Below, piece after piece: positions 34,855-44,894 of a stretch of 64,000 nt of DNA. A model generated the notes under the pieces. The model did not search any database, was not told the origin of the DNA, and saw only the letters and a list, made by a program, of their open reading frames with translations. A program made the translations under genes and the position numbers. Numbering within the stretch: position 1 is the first letter of the stretch; each line of letters starts with the position of its first letter. Origin of the DNA: Epiperipatus broadwayi (taxonomy: Eukaryota > Onychophora > Udeonychophora > Euonychophora > Peripatidae); contig JAQFVV010012394.1 in NCBI GenBank assembly GCA_028023455.1, positions 32,950,885-33,014,884 of the forward strand, given 5' to 3'.

Positions 34855-35250
34855 TCAATGGCTTGTATAGAGAGACTGGTGAATGTTTTATGGTAACTAT
34901 CTCAGGGAACACAGGTAATATTCTTATAAATGCTTTTAAAGAAAATGTGGATGATGGATCTATGATTTATTTGGATTGCTGGAAGGCATGTAAAACTATT
35001 GATGAAAGCCATTCTGGTTTTGAACATTTTAAGGTCAATCACCAGTTGTGGATCTGCATACAGATGTGAATATGCAAAACATTGAAAAACTATGGGGTCT
35101 AGCCAAATTGCTGGAACAAGAAGAATTAGGAAATTGAATGACAAGACATTTATCCTATTTATTGGAATTCATATGACACTACATGCACAAAGAAGATAAA
35201 TTTGTAGTGATTTTGCAGGCCATTAGAGATTTCAGACTGCTGACATGAAT
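34855..35250 (+). pseudogene. Merlin/ISXO2-like DDE transposase relic
   Basis: The translation starts LYRETGECFMVTISGNTGN, then MIYLDCWKACKTIDES (the second catalytic-type Asp) and FKVNHQ. After a frameshift, VDLHTDVNMQNIEKLWGLAK gives the third acidic residue in the NxIExxW box of ISXO2-like transposases. IRDFR follows. The first Asp and the N-terminal zinc ribbon are absent. A frameshift near 35065 and stops later on disable it. In animals this transposase type belongs to Merlin DNA transposons. No terminal inverted repeats were confirmed. Confidence 0.7.
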
Positions 35251-35985
35251 AACCAACCATAATTTTTTTTTTTTAATTTCCTGTAGCTTAAATTTATTTT
35301 TTATTTAAAATTGCAGTTTTCTTTTATTTCTGTAAATGGAATTTAAAATACATTTATTGCTATTTTTTAAAGATAACAGGATTTTTTTTTAATTTTAAAA
35401 AATAAAACATATTTGTTAGGGTTGAAGGATAACTATGCCCCTGAAAATGTATAGTAAAAAAGTATGGCTGCCAGCCTTAGAGTTTGGAATTATCAATAAT
35501 CAATCGGGATGTCCAGGTAATCCTTAAGTATTCTTTATATTTATTTCAGAATCATGCCTAGAGTTGATATTTTAGAATGCATACTTCCAGGATTATAGAA
35601 AAGTTCTTGTACAATGGAATATAGATGGTGTTCCACTATAATAATACAGAGCTTATATATTTCTTTTATTTTTTTTAATAAACTGAAACAGTAAAACTAT
35701 CCTTTTTTATGTGTCAAAGTGTCAGCTGATATAAATGTATCCTTAGAGTAAAATGACACAATTTTATGAGTCCTCAATATTTAAAAAAATCAATTGTGTT
35801 GGAGCTAATTATCTTTCAATATCTCCAAAAACCATATCTGTATCTGCCATCTTTCAATTTAATATTCAAAGAATTTTTTAACTCCATTAAGCATGATATC
35901 TTTTCCAAATTTGTAGGAATTAATAGAATATTTCATTTAATGCAGTCATCTAAATTTTAATAGTATTATTCTAAAAAAGTAAACC
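35251..35985. other. no gene recognised
   Basis: AT-rich sequence up to the SINE target site. No supported feature. Confidence 0.45.
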
Positions 35986-36117
35986 AAAGATTTGTTCCAT
36001 GTCAAGCATTGGTGGCTGAGAGGTCAGCGACAGCTGCTTTACAAGCAGTTGTCCTGGTTTAGCAGGTTCACTTCCTGGCTGATGCTATGACACATGAGAA
36101 AAAAAAGATTTGTTCCA
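35986..36117 (+). mobile_element. tRNA-derived SINE-II with 14-bp TSD
   Basis: The 14-mer aaagatttgttcca flanks the insertion at 35986-35999 and 36104-36117. The body is almost entirely tRNA-like: a 5' acceptor (AGCATTG) pairing with the 3' end (TGATGCT), an anticodon stem-loop CTGCTTTACAAGCAG, a long variable region and a T arm CAGGTTCACTTCCTG. Then only ATGACACATGAG and an A-run follow. The long variable arm is of the Ser/Leu (class II) type, but the loop triplet is TAC. It is presumably mobilised by a LINE. Confidence 0.85.
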
Positions 36118-37763
36118 CTTGTTTAACTGTTTCAGAGTCTAATTCTTCCTGTCTTATTTGAAATGAATGGTCATAGTGAGATTTTCCTCTTTATTTGAAT
36201 ATTTTATTTTTACAATTAAACCTTTTTGCACCATATAATACTAAATTGTTCAAGCATTTTACTACTGTTACCTTTTTTCTATATCTCACATTGATAATCT
36301 TTACATTATTTATTACAAACAACTGATATTCTAAAAGATAATATTTGAACTTTGTAAAATAGAAAACTTATATACTAAATGGAGTTCTTATTTATAACAA
36401 TTGCATCTTGCATAGTGGATGTAAATTTATCTACTCAAAAAAGTTAGTAGAATAAAATATTAAATACTTGATTTTCATTTATTAAATTCAAAACCAATTT
36501 AGGGTTAGTTATTGTTAAAATAAGAAAATATATGTTAAAATTAATCATTAAATTAACTTATTAAAAAATTTTAAAAAGTCTTTACCAATATTAACACAGT
36601 GCTATTCTGTTATACAATAAACACTACTTCAGCATTGCAGTAGCAAGCTTTTTGTCACTTGTCTTCTTCAAAATAAATGTTTTCAAATAAAATCTAATTG
36701 TAGTCATGCATGTTTTTAGTTAAAAATAAATATTTTTATAAAAATATTGCATAAATAACCTTAAATAAGTAAACAAATTATAGAAAATTACAATTTTTCC
36801 TTTTTGAATGAAATATTTGATTATTTATTTGTATTCAGACTAAATACTCTTCCAAGCAGATATTGTCATTTCTATTGACATAAAATGGGAAGATGTGACA
36901 TTTTTATTGCAAATAGCATATTGGAATTTCCTAAAGATCTATCTGATGCTGACATCTTCAGTTTATTTCCAACTAACAATTTTAAATTCATTTCTTCAAT
37001 AAAATAAAACTGTGTGGTAATCTGAGGTTATAGACAGCCTAAAATAAAGATGAAAATATATATCAATTGCAGCATGCTCATAATACTCGAAACATTCCAA
37101 AATAAGTAACTTTGTAGCTGATTAATAACACATTAAATAACATAACTATGGTGCAAAAATATATCTAATTTTCTATAAACCCATTCACAGAGTAACTAAG
37201 TGGCTCCCATTGAAATAAATAAATGGACTCTCTCTTTGCAAGTTTATTTTAATAATTCTTACATTTAAAAATTACCTCAGTTATAAAAATTAGACATATA
37301 TTTTTCACATATGCCTCGTGCTTTTGTTTATGAAAGGTGAAAAAACTTTTTTTTTAATTTTTATTTTATTTAAACACTAACACCATTAAAAAAATTATTA
37401 ATTTTTTTATTTTCTAATTTTTAGTTTTATATACATAAGACTGAATTATAAAAATCAATAAATCATTTAGTTTTAAATTACAAGGAGTATTATTAGACAG
37501 TCCTAGCATCAATATTAAATATAAAATTAAACATTTGAATTCTTCAATAATTTTTGCTACATTTGTTTAAAAACTCCAGATTAATTTATTGTGATAGAAA
37601 TACACATGAATGTAAAGTTTCAATTAGATGAAAAAATGGAAAGTGGATGAAAATTGAATGAAAATATTTTATCCAGATAAACAGATTAGGTTAAATAAAA
37701 GTATATAAGCAAAGTACTTCAATTAAATGAGGAACAATACTGAATTTTATAATATATTGTTAA
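36118..37763. other. 1.6-kb gene-free stretch
   Basis: Very AT-rich. No gene, RNA or element recognised. Confidence 0.5.
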
Positions 37764-37902
37764 ATCACCTATGTTCTTTTAAAGTTCTTAGTAAAGCATT
37801 GGTGGCCTAATCGTTAGCATAGCTGCCTTCCAAGCAGCTGGTCCAGGTTCACTTCCCAGTCAACACATTTGATATATGAAAAAAAATCATCTATGTTCTT
37901 TA
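37764..37902 (+). mobile_element. tRNA-Gly-derived SINE with about 18-bp imperfect TSD
   Basis: The tRNA-Gly(TCC)-like body at 37796-37866 is decayed (T arm CAGGTTCACTTCCCAG). It is followed by TTTGATATATG and an A-run. Flanking copies aatcacctatgttctttt and aatcatctatgttcttta (37765-37782 and 37886-37903) look like a TSD. This shows that the tRNA-Gly sequence has been retroposed. Confidence 0.75.
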
Positions 37903-38220
37903 TTACTTTTTACAATGCTTTTTACAACCCATTACTGATAGTTTCAATTGCCCAAGCAATCTTCTTCAGAACTTCTACTTTTACAATGCTTTTTACAATC
38001 CACTATTGACAGTTTTGATTGCCCCAGAAATCTTCTTCAGAAATTCTACTGTAAGTAGTTTACAATGCTTTTTACAACCCACTATCGATGGTTTCAATTG
38101 CCCCAGCAATCTTCTTCAGAACCTCTATTATAAGTAGAAATTTTGAAGAAGATTGCTGGAACAGTCAAAAAGGGTAATAATGTATTGCAAAAAACATTGT
38201 AAAAAGTAATAAAGAACAAA
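37903..38220. repeat. three tandem units plus an inverted fourth
   Basis: Units starting at 37911, 37982 and 38061 share tacaatgctttttacaa, a CCACTAT..ATNGTTTCAATTGCCCCAGCAATC core and TTCTTCAGAA. An inverted copy occupies about 38133-38215. The arrangement can fold into a long hairpin. Confidence 0.75.
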
Positions 38221-38529
38221 GGTGCTATTAATATTATATGGATTTGGCAATGCAATAAGAAAGATAAAATTATATTGTTAAATCATTTATCATTTTAAAT
38301 ATCTTTATTATATCTCTTTAGCCTGTAATGTAATTGTAGTTCTTTGTCGTGAGTGCTTTCTGTTTAAAAATATCCATCATTAGGAAGCAGTAAAGATACT
38401 GTCAAATAGAAGAGAACTTATAAGAACTAAAAACACTGCATTACATTTTTTTTGGTCATTAATCAGAATTTGATATTCTAAGAGTAATGATAGTTTATTG
38501 TTTAACAATTATAAAAATGTAAACAACAA
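38221..38529. other. no gene recognised
   Basis: AT-rich spacer between two repeat clusters. Confidence 0.45.
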
Positions 38530-38835
38530 AAGTGATACCAGCTACATTATAGTAACTTGCCTTATGTCAGGTTTGAATTCTGTCAGCTTCCAGTTCTACA
38601 TGAATTTACCTTGCTGCTTGTAATCAATATAGACAACTAACAATCCTTTGTTGTCTAGTGCAACCTCAAAAACATTGCCATTTTACATCTATTTCCCTCC
38701 CTTTAATAGAAGCAAAAAGTTTCACTGAACATTTTCATCTATTTCCATGATTAGTTAATTTATTTATCCACCAATTAATTGATTAATAAATATTTAACGG
38801 CATTGTGATTATCCCGATTGCATATATGCACAGTC
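38530..38835 (+). repeat. dispersed repeat Z, copy 2
   Basis: Partner of 22540-22880 in the same orientation, more decayed. Shared blocks include aacttgccttatgtcaggtt and cattttcatctatttc. Confidence 0.55.
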
Positions 38836-39100
38836 AAAATAAAACTACATTGGAATATAAACTTTATTTATAGACAGTGTAAGAAATATAGTGAATGTTT
38901 AATATTTCAATAGTGCATTTTCAAAAGATATATATGTGTAATTTTTTTTGTTTTTACGTTGGGGAAGTGATTTTTATTAAGTTATTACAAGCGATATTAA
39001 AAGAATAGTAAATGCTACGTTTTATTAGTTAATCATCTCTAAAATTAATCAACAGTGCGGAATCGTATGTCCAAGGAACATTTAATCGTTTAATATAATA

Positions 39101-39199
39101 TTTTTTTTTTCCTCATGTGTCATAGCATCAGCCGGGAAGCGAACCCGCTATGCCGGGACAACTGCTTGTAAAGCAGCTATCGCTGACCTCTCACAGTTG
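39101..39199 (-). mobile_element. tRNA-derived SINE-II, well preserved
   Basis: Minus-strand copy of the 36000-36103 family and the least mutated of the three: GGTCAGCGATAGC, CTGCTTTACAAGCAG, GCGGGTTCGCTTCCCGGC, ATGCTATGACACATGAGG and an A-run (39101-39110 as T's). Its box B GGGTTCGCTTCCC is close to the polymerase III consensus. TSDs are not obvious. Confidence 0.85.
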
Positions 39200-39469
39200 A
39201 TTAAAACATTATGATTGCTTTTTAAAAATTGTTTATAAAACGAAGTAGTAAGGTCAAATGTCACATAATTATTAATTTATTTATAAAATTTTGTAGACGT
39301 TTTCTATATGATAACGAATGTGTTTTAAAAAGAAGCAATTATGTTATTTATAAAAATAAGTGAGTGTATTAAAATAACAAACGATTATCATTTTTGCATT
39401 TACTTCTTTGCAAATATTATCGACATCATTTATAACCATTATCTCTCTTCGGTAGAATAAAAACGTCAA

Positions 39470-39541
39470 ACGTTGGTGGCCTAGCGGTTAGCATAGCTGC
39501 CTTCCAAGCAGCTGGCCCGGGTTCGCTTCCCGGTCAACGCT
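39470..39541 (+). tRNA. tRNA-Gly(UCC)-like gene or intact SINE head
   Basis: A cloverleaf can be drawn. The acceptor stem has one A-C mismatch at the first pair. The anticodon stem-loop is GCTGC-CTTCCAA-GCAGC with anticodon TCC, and the T arm is CCGGG-TTCGCTT-CCCGG. Boxes A (TGGCCTAGCGG) and B (GGTTCGCTTCC) are near consensus. There is no CCA and no long T-run terminator; instead TTTGACATATAATAATTAAAAAAA follows in pieces, the same tail type as the retroposed copy at 37796. It is therefore either a real tRNA-Gly gene that founded the SINE or a young SINE copy. I slightly favour a SINE copy because of the tail. Confidence 0.5.
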
Positions 39542-39589
39542 TTGACATATAATAATTAAAAAAACTTTAATGTAGTTTTTTTGCATAAA

Positions 39590-39960
39590 CACAGCAGTAA
39601 ACTTCCTTATTCCATTCATCCAACTCACATTTGATCTCTTTCTAGGTCGTTCACAATTTCTTGTAATCCAGTCCGTTAACTATCATCTTTTTCAGCTGTA
39701 TGTCCAGACCACTTCGTTTTTTAATTTTTTTCAATTATGTAAATGAAAACTGTTTGTTCTCCCTGAAATCTCTGAATTATGCTTCTATTAATTAAGTTTC
39801 CAAGTTTCAGATCCATAAATAAGAACTGGTAAAACATATCTATTAAAAAGCTTCTCTTCAAACTCATGGACACCATCCATTTAATATTAAGTTGTTTTTA
39901 TAAACATTGCATACATATTGAGAAGTAAACATTAATTTAATTGTTTTGTCTCATGAGTTT
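39590..39960 (-). mobile_element. RTE LINE 3' fragment
   Basis: The minus strand matches the RTE C-terminal region (SETW- and CLKR-equivalent codons through the VRWMDE area). The 3' end proper is missing. Strongly mutated. Confidence 0.65.
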
Positions 39961-41689
39961 ATAAAAACTTTCGGCATAGACAGTGATAGACCTGGACCCT
40001 GATATATGGACCTTAATTTTCAGAGTTTACCAGTCTACATTACACCAAATCATACAGTCCATACAACTTATTTTAGTTATTGCATTGTCCAACGAACATC
40101 CATAACTCTTTGTATTGAAAATATAATAAGAGATATCTTTCCAATAACAATATTCATCACGTTAATTCTTTGGGTTATTAGATATTGTTTTCACTTTTAA
40201 TGCTACTTCTTTTAAAGTAAATTATTTTTGTTTTGATTTGTTTTTAAAATGCATTTACAGTTTTTTTTTTTAATATTTCCATTTATTTATATTAAAAATA
40301 TTAAATATGCTTGATTTTTTTAGTTATTAGCCCAGTTACGTAAGAAATAAATGAGTTATATAATAATATTTAAACAGTATTTAATATATATATTATTTTT
40401 ATAGAAGAATTTAATAATTCTCTATTCTATTGCTCATTCTTGAAACATGATTAAAGACATCTTAGAAGACAAATATATTAATCTTTAACTGAGGTTTAAA
40501 GTGTATATCTGGACTATGGATAATCTCTTAATAAATGATTACTGATAATTATTAATATATTTATCTAGTGGATAACGTGTCAAAGTTGTGGGTGGACTTA
40601 TGTTTGCCAGCTGTAAATCAATATATTTTTGTAATATATATGTAATGTTTATTATTTTATTCTGATTTTTATTCTCTTTGGAAATTTATTATCAAAATGC
40701 TTACGTTAAAAATGAGATTCTTGATTTGAAGGCTTTTTCAGATTTGTATTTTTTTACACAGTTTTACACCAAAAAGAGCATGTATATATTAAGATGATTA
40801 GTTTTCCTACTTGTAAAAGAAGTCATTATAGATAGTGAAATATAAAGAATAACCGACCAATTATGGTAATGCGATTAACTTAGTATTTATAACAAAAACA
40901 TTGGAATATTATTATGCTGGTAGAGAATTTTGAGAAAATTTGGTTACAGAGGCAAAGACAAAACCAGCTGCACTATTCAACTAAAATATTTCTGGGTCTG
41001 ATTTTCTTGTTTCCCTCACTTTATCTATGATCGTTTTAAAATGTAATCTTGCCAACAAGTTAAGAAGCCTCTTCTTGCAATTTGTTATTACGATATTGAG
41101 AGAAGTGTGAATAATCATATTTAAATTTTAACAAGAGACTTGATAATTTAATGATCATTGGAGTTATATAAATGGGTATTACATTTTCACAAGAGAGGGA
41201 AAGTGATTTTGCTAAAAAAAATAGCGTCAATGGTACTAGGTGAATTTGATTTAATTTATGGATTTTCTTTGATATATGATTTAGGACATTAAGAATGATA
41301 GGAGTTGTGAAATACTTTAGATGATAGCTTAAAACTAGACACTGCATTATACTCTCTGAAATAAAGATGACTTTTAGGGCAATGTTATATCTTGTAACCT
41401 CATGAGTACCATCCCTTGCACAAAGGAATACAGAGAATAGATCTGGATAGTGGAATTTTGTTTTGAATTAAAATAAAATATATGAGTCCATATCTTCAAC
41501 AATTACTTTGAATTTGTGAATCATGAGAAAAAGTGTAAGTACTTTAGATTTGTAATTGAGAACCCAGTGGGTTTATTTTTTGGATCAATTATGAAAATTA
41601 GCATAAAATATTTTTGACTTTGTGGTTGGGAGATAGTCAGACAATAGCAGTTTCTTATTTTGATATTCTTGTTCAAATAAAACAAAATA
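39961..41689. other. 1.7-kb gene-free stretch
   Basis: The frames at 40006-40200 (plus) and 41060-41347 (minus) have no recognisable motif. A 15-mer (gtcaaagttgtgggt) near 40579 also occurs near 21174, hinting at a further dispersed repeat. Confidence 0.5.
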
Positions 41690-41900
41690 GATGGTCATTG
41701 ATATAACAAAAGATGAGCATTATTTAGAAGTTAATTAAAATGATTATTTGGGATTCTAGCTTGAAAATTATCTTAATAATGATCTAGTTTATCTGATAAT
41801 ATCAATTAGCATGAATGGCATTGATAAAGCAAAAAGTGAAAATTATTTAAAAATTAACTTAAATGATTATTTGGAAAATTCATTTGTGAATTATCTTATG
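41690..41900 (+). repeat. two tandem units of about 120 bp
   Basis: GGCATTGATA-type and AATTAAAATGATTATTTGGGA/AATTAACTTAAATGATTATTTGGAA-type blocks repeat about 120 bp apart. A related GTGAATTATCTTAATAATG piece occurs near 49180. Confidence 0.5.
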
Positions 41901-42149
41901 TTCAGCCTTATTTGTTCTATGAATAGGTTCTTCTTGATTAAACAACTTGACTGAAAAAGAATTCTCAGGGAGAGTGAAGTAATTCCACTTCTTTTATTGG
42001 TATTGTTAGAGATTTTACATTGTTTAAAAATATTTCAACTACAAGATCTCAACATTAACTTGTATTTTGGAAGATTTCACGAACGTTAGTGTTTATTAGA
42101 AATTGTGGATTTAATTAGTGAACAGTTCAACAGTTTCACACTCTCAAAT

Positions 42150-42270
42150 CAAAATGCTTTAGATTCACCTATATAATTAGAAAGTAGGGTAAAGATAAGA
42201 GTGGCCGCCCTTATATTTATAAAGTTGTAATCTTGTGGGAAGATTATTGCAGAGATCCCTCTAGTAGCAA
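42150..42270 (+). repeat. dispersed repeat W, copy 1
   Basis: Shares AGATT(C/G)(A/G)CCTATATAA, GGTAAAGATAAGA(G/C)(T/A)G and a TTATNTTTATAAA block with 57885-58010. Identity unknown. Confidence 0.45.
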
Positions 42271-42306
42271 ATTTAATGCTCAAGGTGCATAGTATTAAGT
42301 TTATAG

Positions 42307-42309
<3 letters not shown>

Positions 42310-42342
<33 letters not shown>
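42310..42342 (+). repeat. (AT)n microsatellite
   Basis: About 16 uninterrupted AT units. Confidence 0.97.
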
Positions 42343-42343
<1 letters not shown>

Positions 42344-42345
<2 letters not shown>

Positions 42346-42892
42346 CCTCCTATAATAAAAGACATCCTACAGACACAATAAAAAGACATTTAGAAAAGAT
42401 TCTTTTAATAAAGCTCCATCAAATTTTGAAACTACAGCGGCAGATCTTAAAACCAATCAATGTTTTTCATCATGTTGGATGCTATACTATACAGTTCACT
42501 ATTATAAAATTACATGTTCATTGTATTAGACATGCAAAATGAATGAACAATGCAATACTATGTAAAACAGTGTTTTAAGGTAAAATTGAACACAATTGCA
42601 ATAGAGAGTTAGGTCACATTTATATTGCAAAAATTTTTTCAGTGGACATTTAAAAGAAGTACAATATTGGTCGTTTCCATTAAGAATATATTACAGATAA
42701 TACAATATATTGGCAAGCTATAATTAGACATGCTATTGAAGTATTACAGAAAAAGATATGCATGTACTTATAACTCATTTGTTTTGTATAGTCTTTGCAA
42801 AATTTATTTCTAGAGCAGTTTTGGTTTTTTTCTTTTTTTTTTTTTTGGAATTGGACTGAACTTTTTTCTTTATAAGTGGCTACTATATATAT
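42344..42892. other. no gene recognised
   Basis: AT-rich sequence left of the hammerhead palindrome. Poly-T at 42833-42846. Confidence 0.45.
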
Positions 42893-42950
42893 ATCAATAG
42901 ATGGAGCTTTACCAAGACCTCCAAACAAGCGTATTTGTTTACATAAACAT

Positions 42951-42989
42951 CAGCTGATTTCAAGCTGATTTGCTCTCATCAGTGAAGGG
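42951..42989 (-). ncRNA. hammerhead ribozyme copy lacking the 3' part of stem I
   Basis: Minus strand CTGATGA, stem II, GAAA and TCAG/CTGA are present. The sequence then jumps from CTGATG into the part of the unit that normally lies about 45 bp further on, so the cleavage site and stem I 3' strand are deleted. The break sits within a CAG-containing short repeat. Confidence 0.68.
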
Positions 42990-43355
42990 ATAGGAGTTAG
43001 AAACTAGACCTAAATATTAACTCCAAGCGTTTATGCAAAACGTTTCTATCAGTTTGCAAGCATGAATTTTTTAGACACCTAAATGTCTTCAAACTCAGCC
43101 TATCAAACTAGATAGCTATATGGGTCTGATATCAGTTCAGTTTCTCCACATAGTCAAAGCTTCTGCAATCTATATCATTGCAAGAAAACTTTAAAGGTAC
43201 ATTTATGAAAAACAAAACAAGTTTTATATACGTAAAAACCTGCTATCGTTTGTATTAATGATCAATAGATGGAGATTTACCAAGACCTCCAAACAAGTGT
43301 ATTTGTTTACATAAACATCAGAGTCAATATTCATTGTCTTTTTCATTTTGCTCCA

Positions 43356-43404
43356 CCCTCAGATCAGCTGATTTTAAGCTGATTTGCTCTCATCAGTGAA
43401 GGGA
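43356..43404 (-). ncRNA. hammerhead ribozyme copy with mutated core
   Basis: Full-length on the minus strand with CTGATGA, stem II, the palindromic TCAG/CTGA stem III, ATC and both stem I strands. The invariant GAAA reads AAAA because plus-strand 43375 is T where the other copies have C. This should abolish or strongly reduce self-cleavage. Confidence 0.72.
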
Positions 43405-43445
43405 TAAGAGTTAGAAACTAGACCTAAATATTAACTCCAAGCGGT

Positions 43446-43475
43446 AAATCAGCTTGAAATCAGCTGATCTGAGGG
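43446..43475 (+). ncRNA. hammerhead ribozyme copy lacking the 5' part
   Basis: It begins inside stem II at the centre of the palindrome. GCTT, GAAA, TCAG/CTGA, ATC and TGAGGG are intact, but CTGATGA and the stem I 5' strand are missing. It marks the inversion junction. Confidence 0.68.
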
Positions 43476-43840
43476 TGGAGCAAAATAAAAGAGACAGTGA
43501 ATATTGACTCTGACATTTATGTAAACAAATACGCTTGTTTGGAGATCTTGGTAAAGCTCCATCTATTGATCATTAATACAAGCAATAGCAGGTTTTTACA
43601 TATATAAAACTTGTTTTGTTTTTCATAAATGTATCTTTAAAGTTTTCTTGCAATGATATAGATTGCAGAAGCTTTGACTATGTGGAGAAACTAAACTGAT
43701 ATCAGACCCATATAGCTATCTAGTTTGATAGGCTGAGTTTGAAGACATTTAGGTGTCTAAAAAATTCATACTTGCAAACTGATAGAAACATTTTGCATAA
43801 ACGCTTGGAGTTAATATTTAGGTCTAGTTTTTAACTCCTA

Positions 43841-43889
43841 TCCCTTCACTGATGAGAGCAAATCAGCTTGAAATCAGGTGATCTGAGGG
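43841..43889 (+). ncRNA. type I hammerhead ribozyme, most complete copy
   Basis: Core parts in order: stem I 5' strand CCCTTCA (43842-43848), CTGATGA (43849-43855), stem II GAGC/GCTT with loop AAATCA, GAAA (43870-43873), stem III TCAG/GTGA with almost no loop, cleavage triplet ATC (43881-43883) and stem I 3' strand TGAGGG (43884-43889), which pairs with CCC-TCA leaving one bulged U. Two weak points: the pair at the base of stem II is G-U instead of G-C, and the inner stem III pair is G-G where other copies allow G-C. Very short stem III hammerheads are known to work best as dimers. Cleavage would fall after C43883. Confidence 0.8.
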
Positions 43890-44040
43890 TGGAGCAAAAT
43901 GAAAGAGACAGTGAATATTGACTCTGACATTTATGTAAACAAATACATTTGTTTGGAAGTCTTGGTAAAGCTCCATCTATTGATCATTAATACAAGTGAT
44001 AGCAGGTTTTTACGTATATAAAACTTGTTTTGTTTTTCAT

Positions 44041-44894
44041 ATATATATATATGCATGTAATAGTTAGTTATAGATATTATTATATTAATAAATGAAATCC
44101 AATTTTCATTCAGATTTAAAAAGAGAATACTAATTGTTTAAAAATAAACTTAGCACTCATATTGTAATGCTTTTGGAATAGAAGATTTTATAAGCAGTCT
44201 AACTGTATTCTTTAGCAATGAGACTTGTCTGCTATTGCAGATCATATGCAATCATAATATTATTTATAAACTGGTTGGAAAAACTTATGAGGTGAAGACA
44301 GTGTTTAAATAAAGTGCATACTTAGAGAATAAAGTATTTAACATGCAATGTCTAAAGCCAATTTCTAACATTCCCACTACAAATGGTATCTCATGCCTCT
44401 TCTAAACTATTTGTTTCATGGAATTATCATTTTAAATTTGGCATTGTATAAAGGTGTTAAATTATTTGCATAAAAAATTAAAAAAAATATGGCGAAAAAT
44501 TTAAAAAAAGTTACTTTGTTTAACTGGATTCAGTCATCAGCTTTCTTATAATCAATTAATTGCTTTCTTATAATTAAGTGTTATAATGAAATAAATTTGC
44601 TTTTACTATTGTTGCCATTAGTTACAATAACTTTTATAAAATATAATTCTAAATACTAAAACCTGCAGTTTTGATAATGTAATGAAAGGTAAATGTTACA
44701 ACATTCAACAACAAAACAGGTTATGACTAAAAATTTTTTTATCGATACTAAGTATATTCAATACAGCCAGATATTCTAATCATAGCAGAATAAAAAAGTG
44801 AGAACTAGTGATCCATAAGTAATGTTGAATATCAAAAGAATAAAAATGAATACATACTGATAAAATGTGCATGTTAATGAGAAGGGAGGGAGCT
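44041..44894. other. spacer between hammerhead palindrome and PLE
   Basis: No gene. A short AT run at 44040-44052. Otherwise featureless AT-rich DNA. Confidence 0.45.

Larger units (their letters stand above)
42893..44040. mobile_element. head-to-head array of 414-bp hammerhead-ribozyme units (retrozyme or PLE pseudo-LTR)
   Basis: The left half (42893-43443) holds 1.3 units in one direction. The right half (43444-44040) holds 1.4 units in the other. The unit length is 414 bp on both sides, measured between ribozyme landmarks (42977 to 43391, and 43446 to 43860). Each unit carries a hammerhead core, full or partial. The left and right ends lie in TA-rich runs. There is no coding capacity. Tandem units of a few hundred bases that each carry a type I hammerhead are the hallmark of animal retrozymes, and hammerheads also occur in PLE pseudo-LTRs. 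The palindromic head-to-head layout is unusual. Confidence 0.82.
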
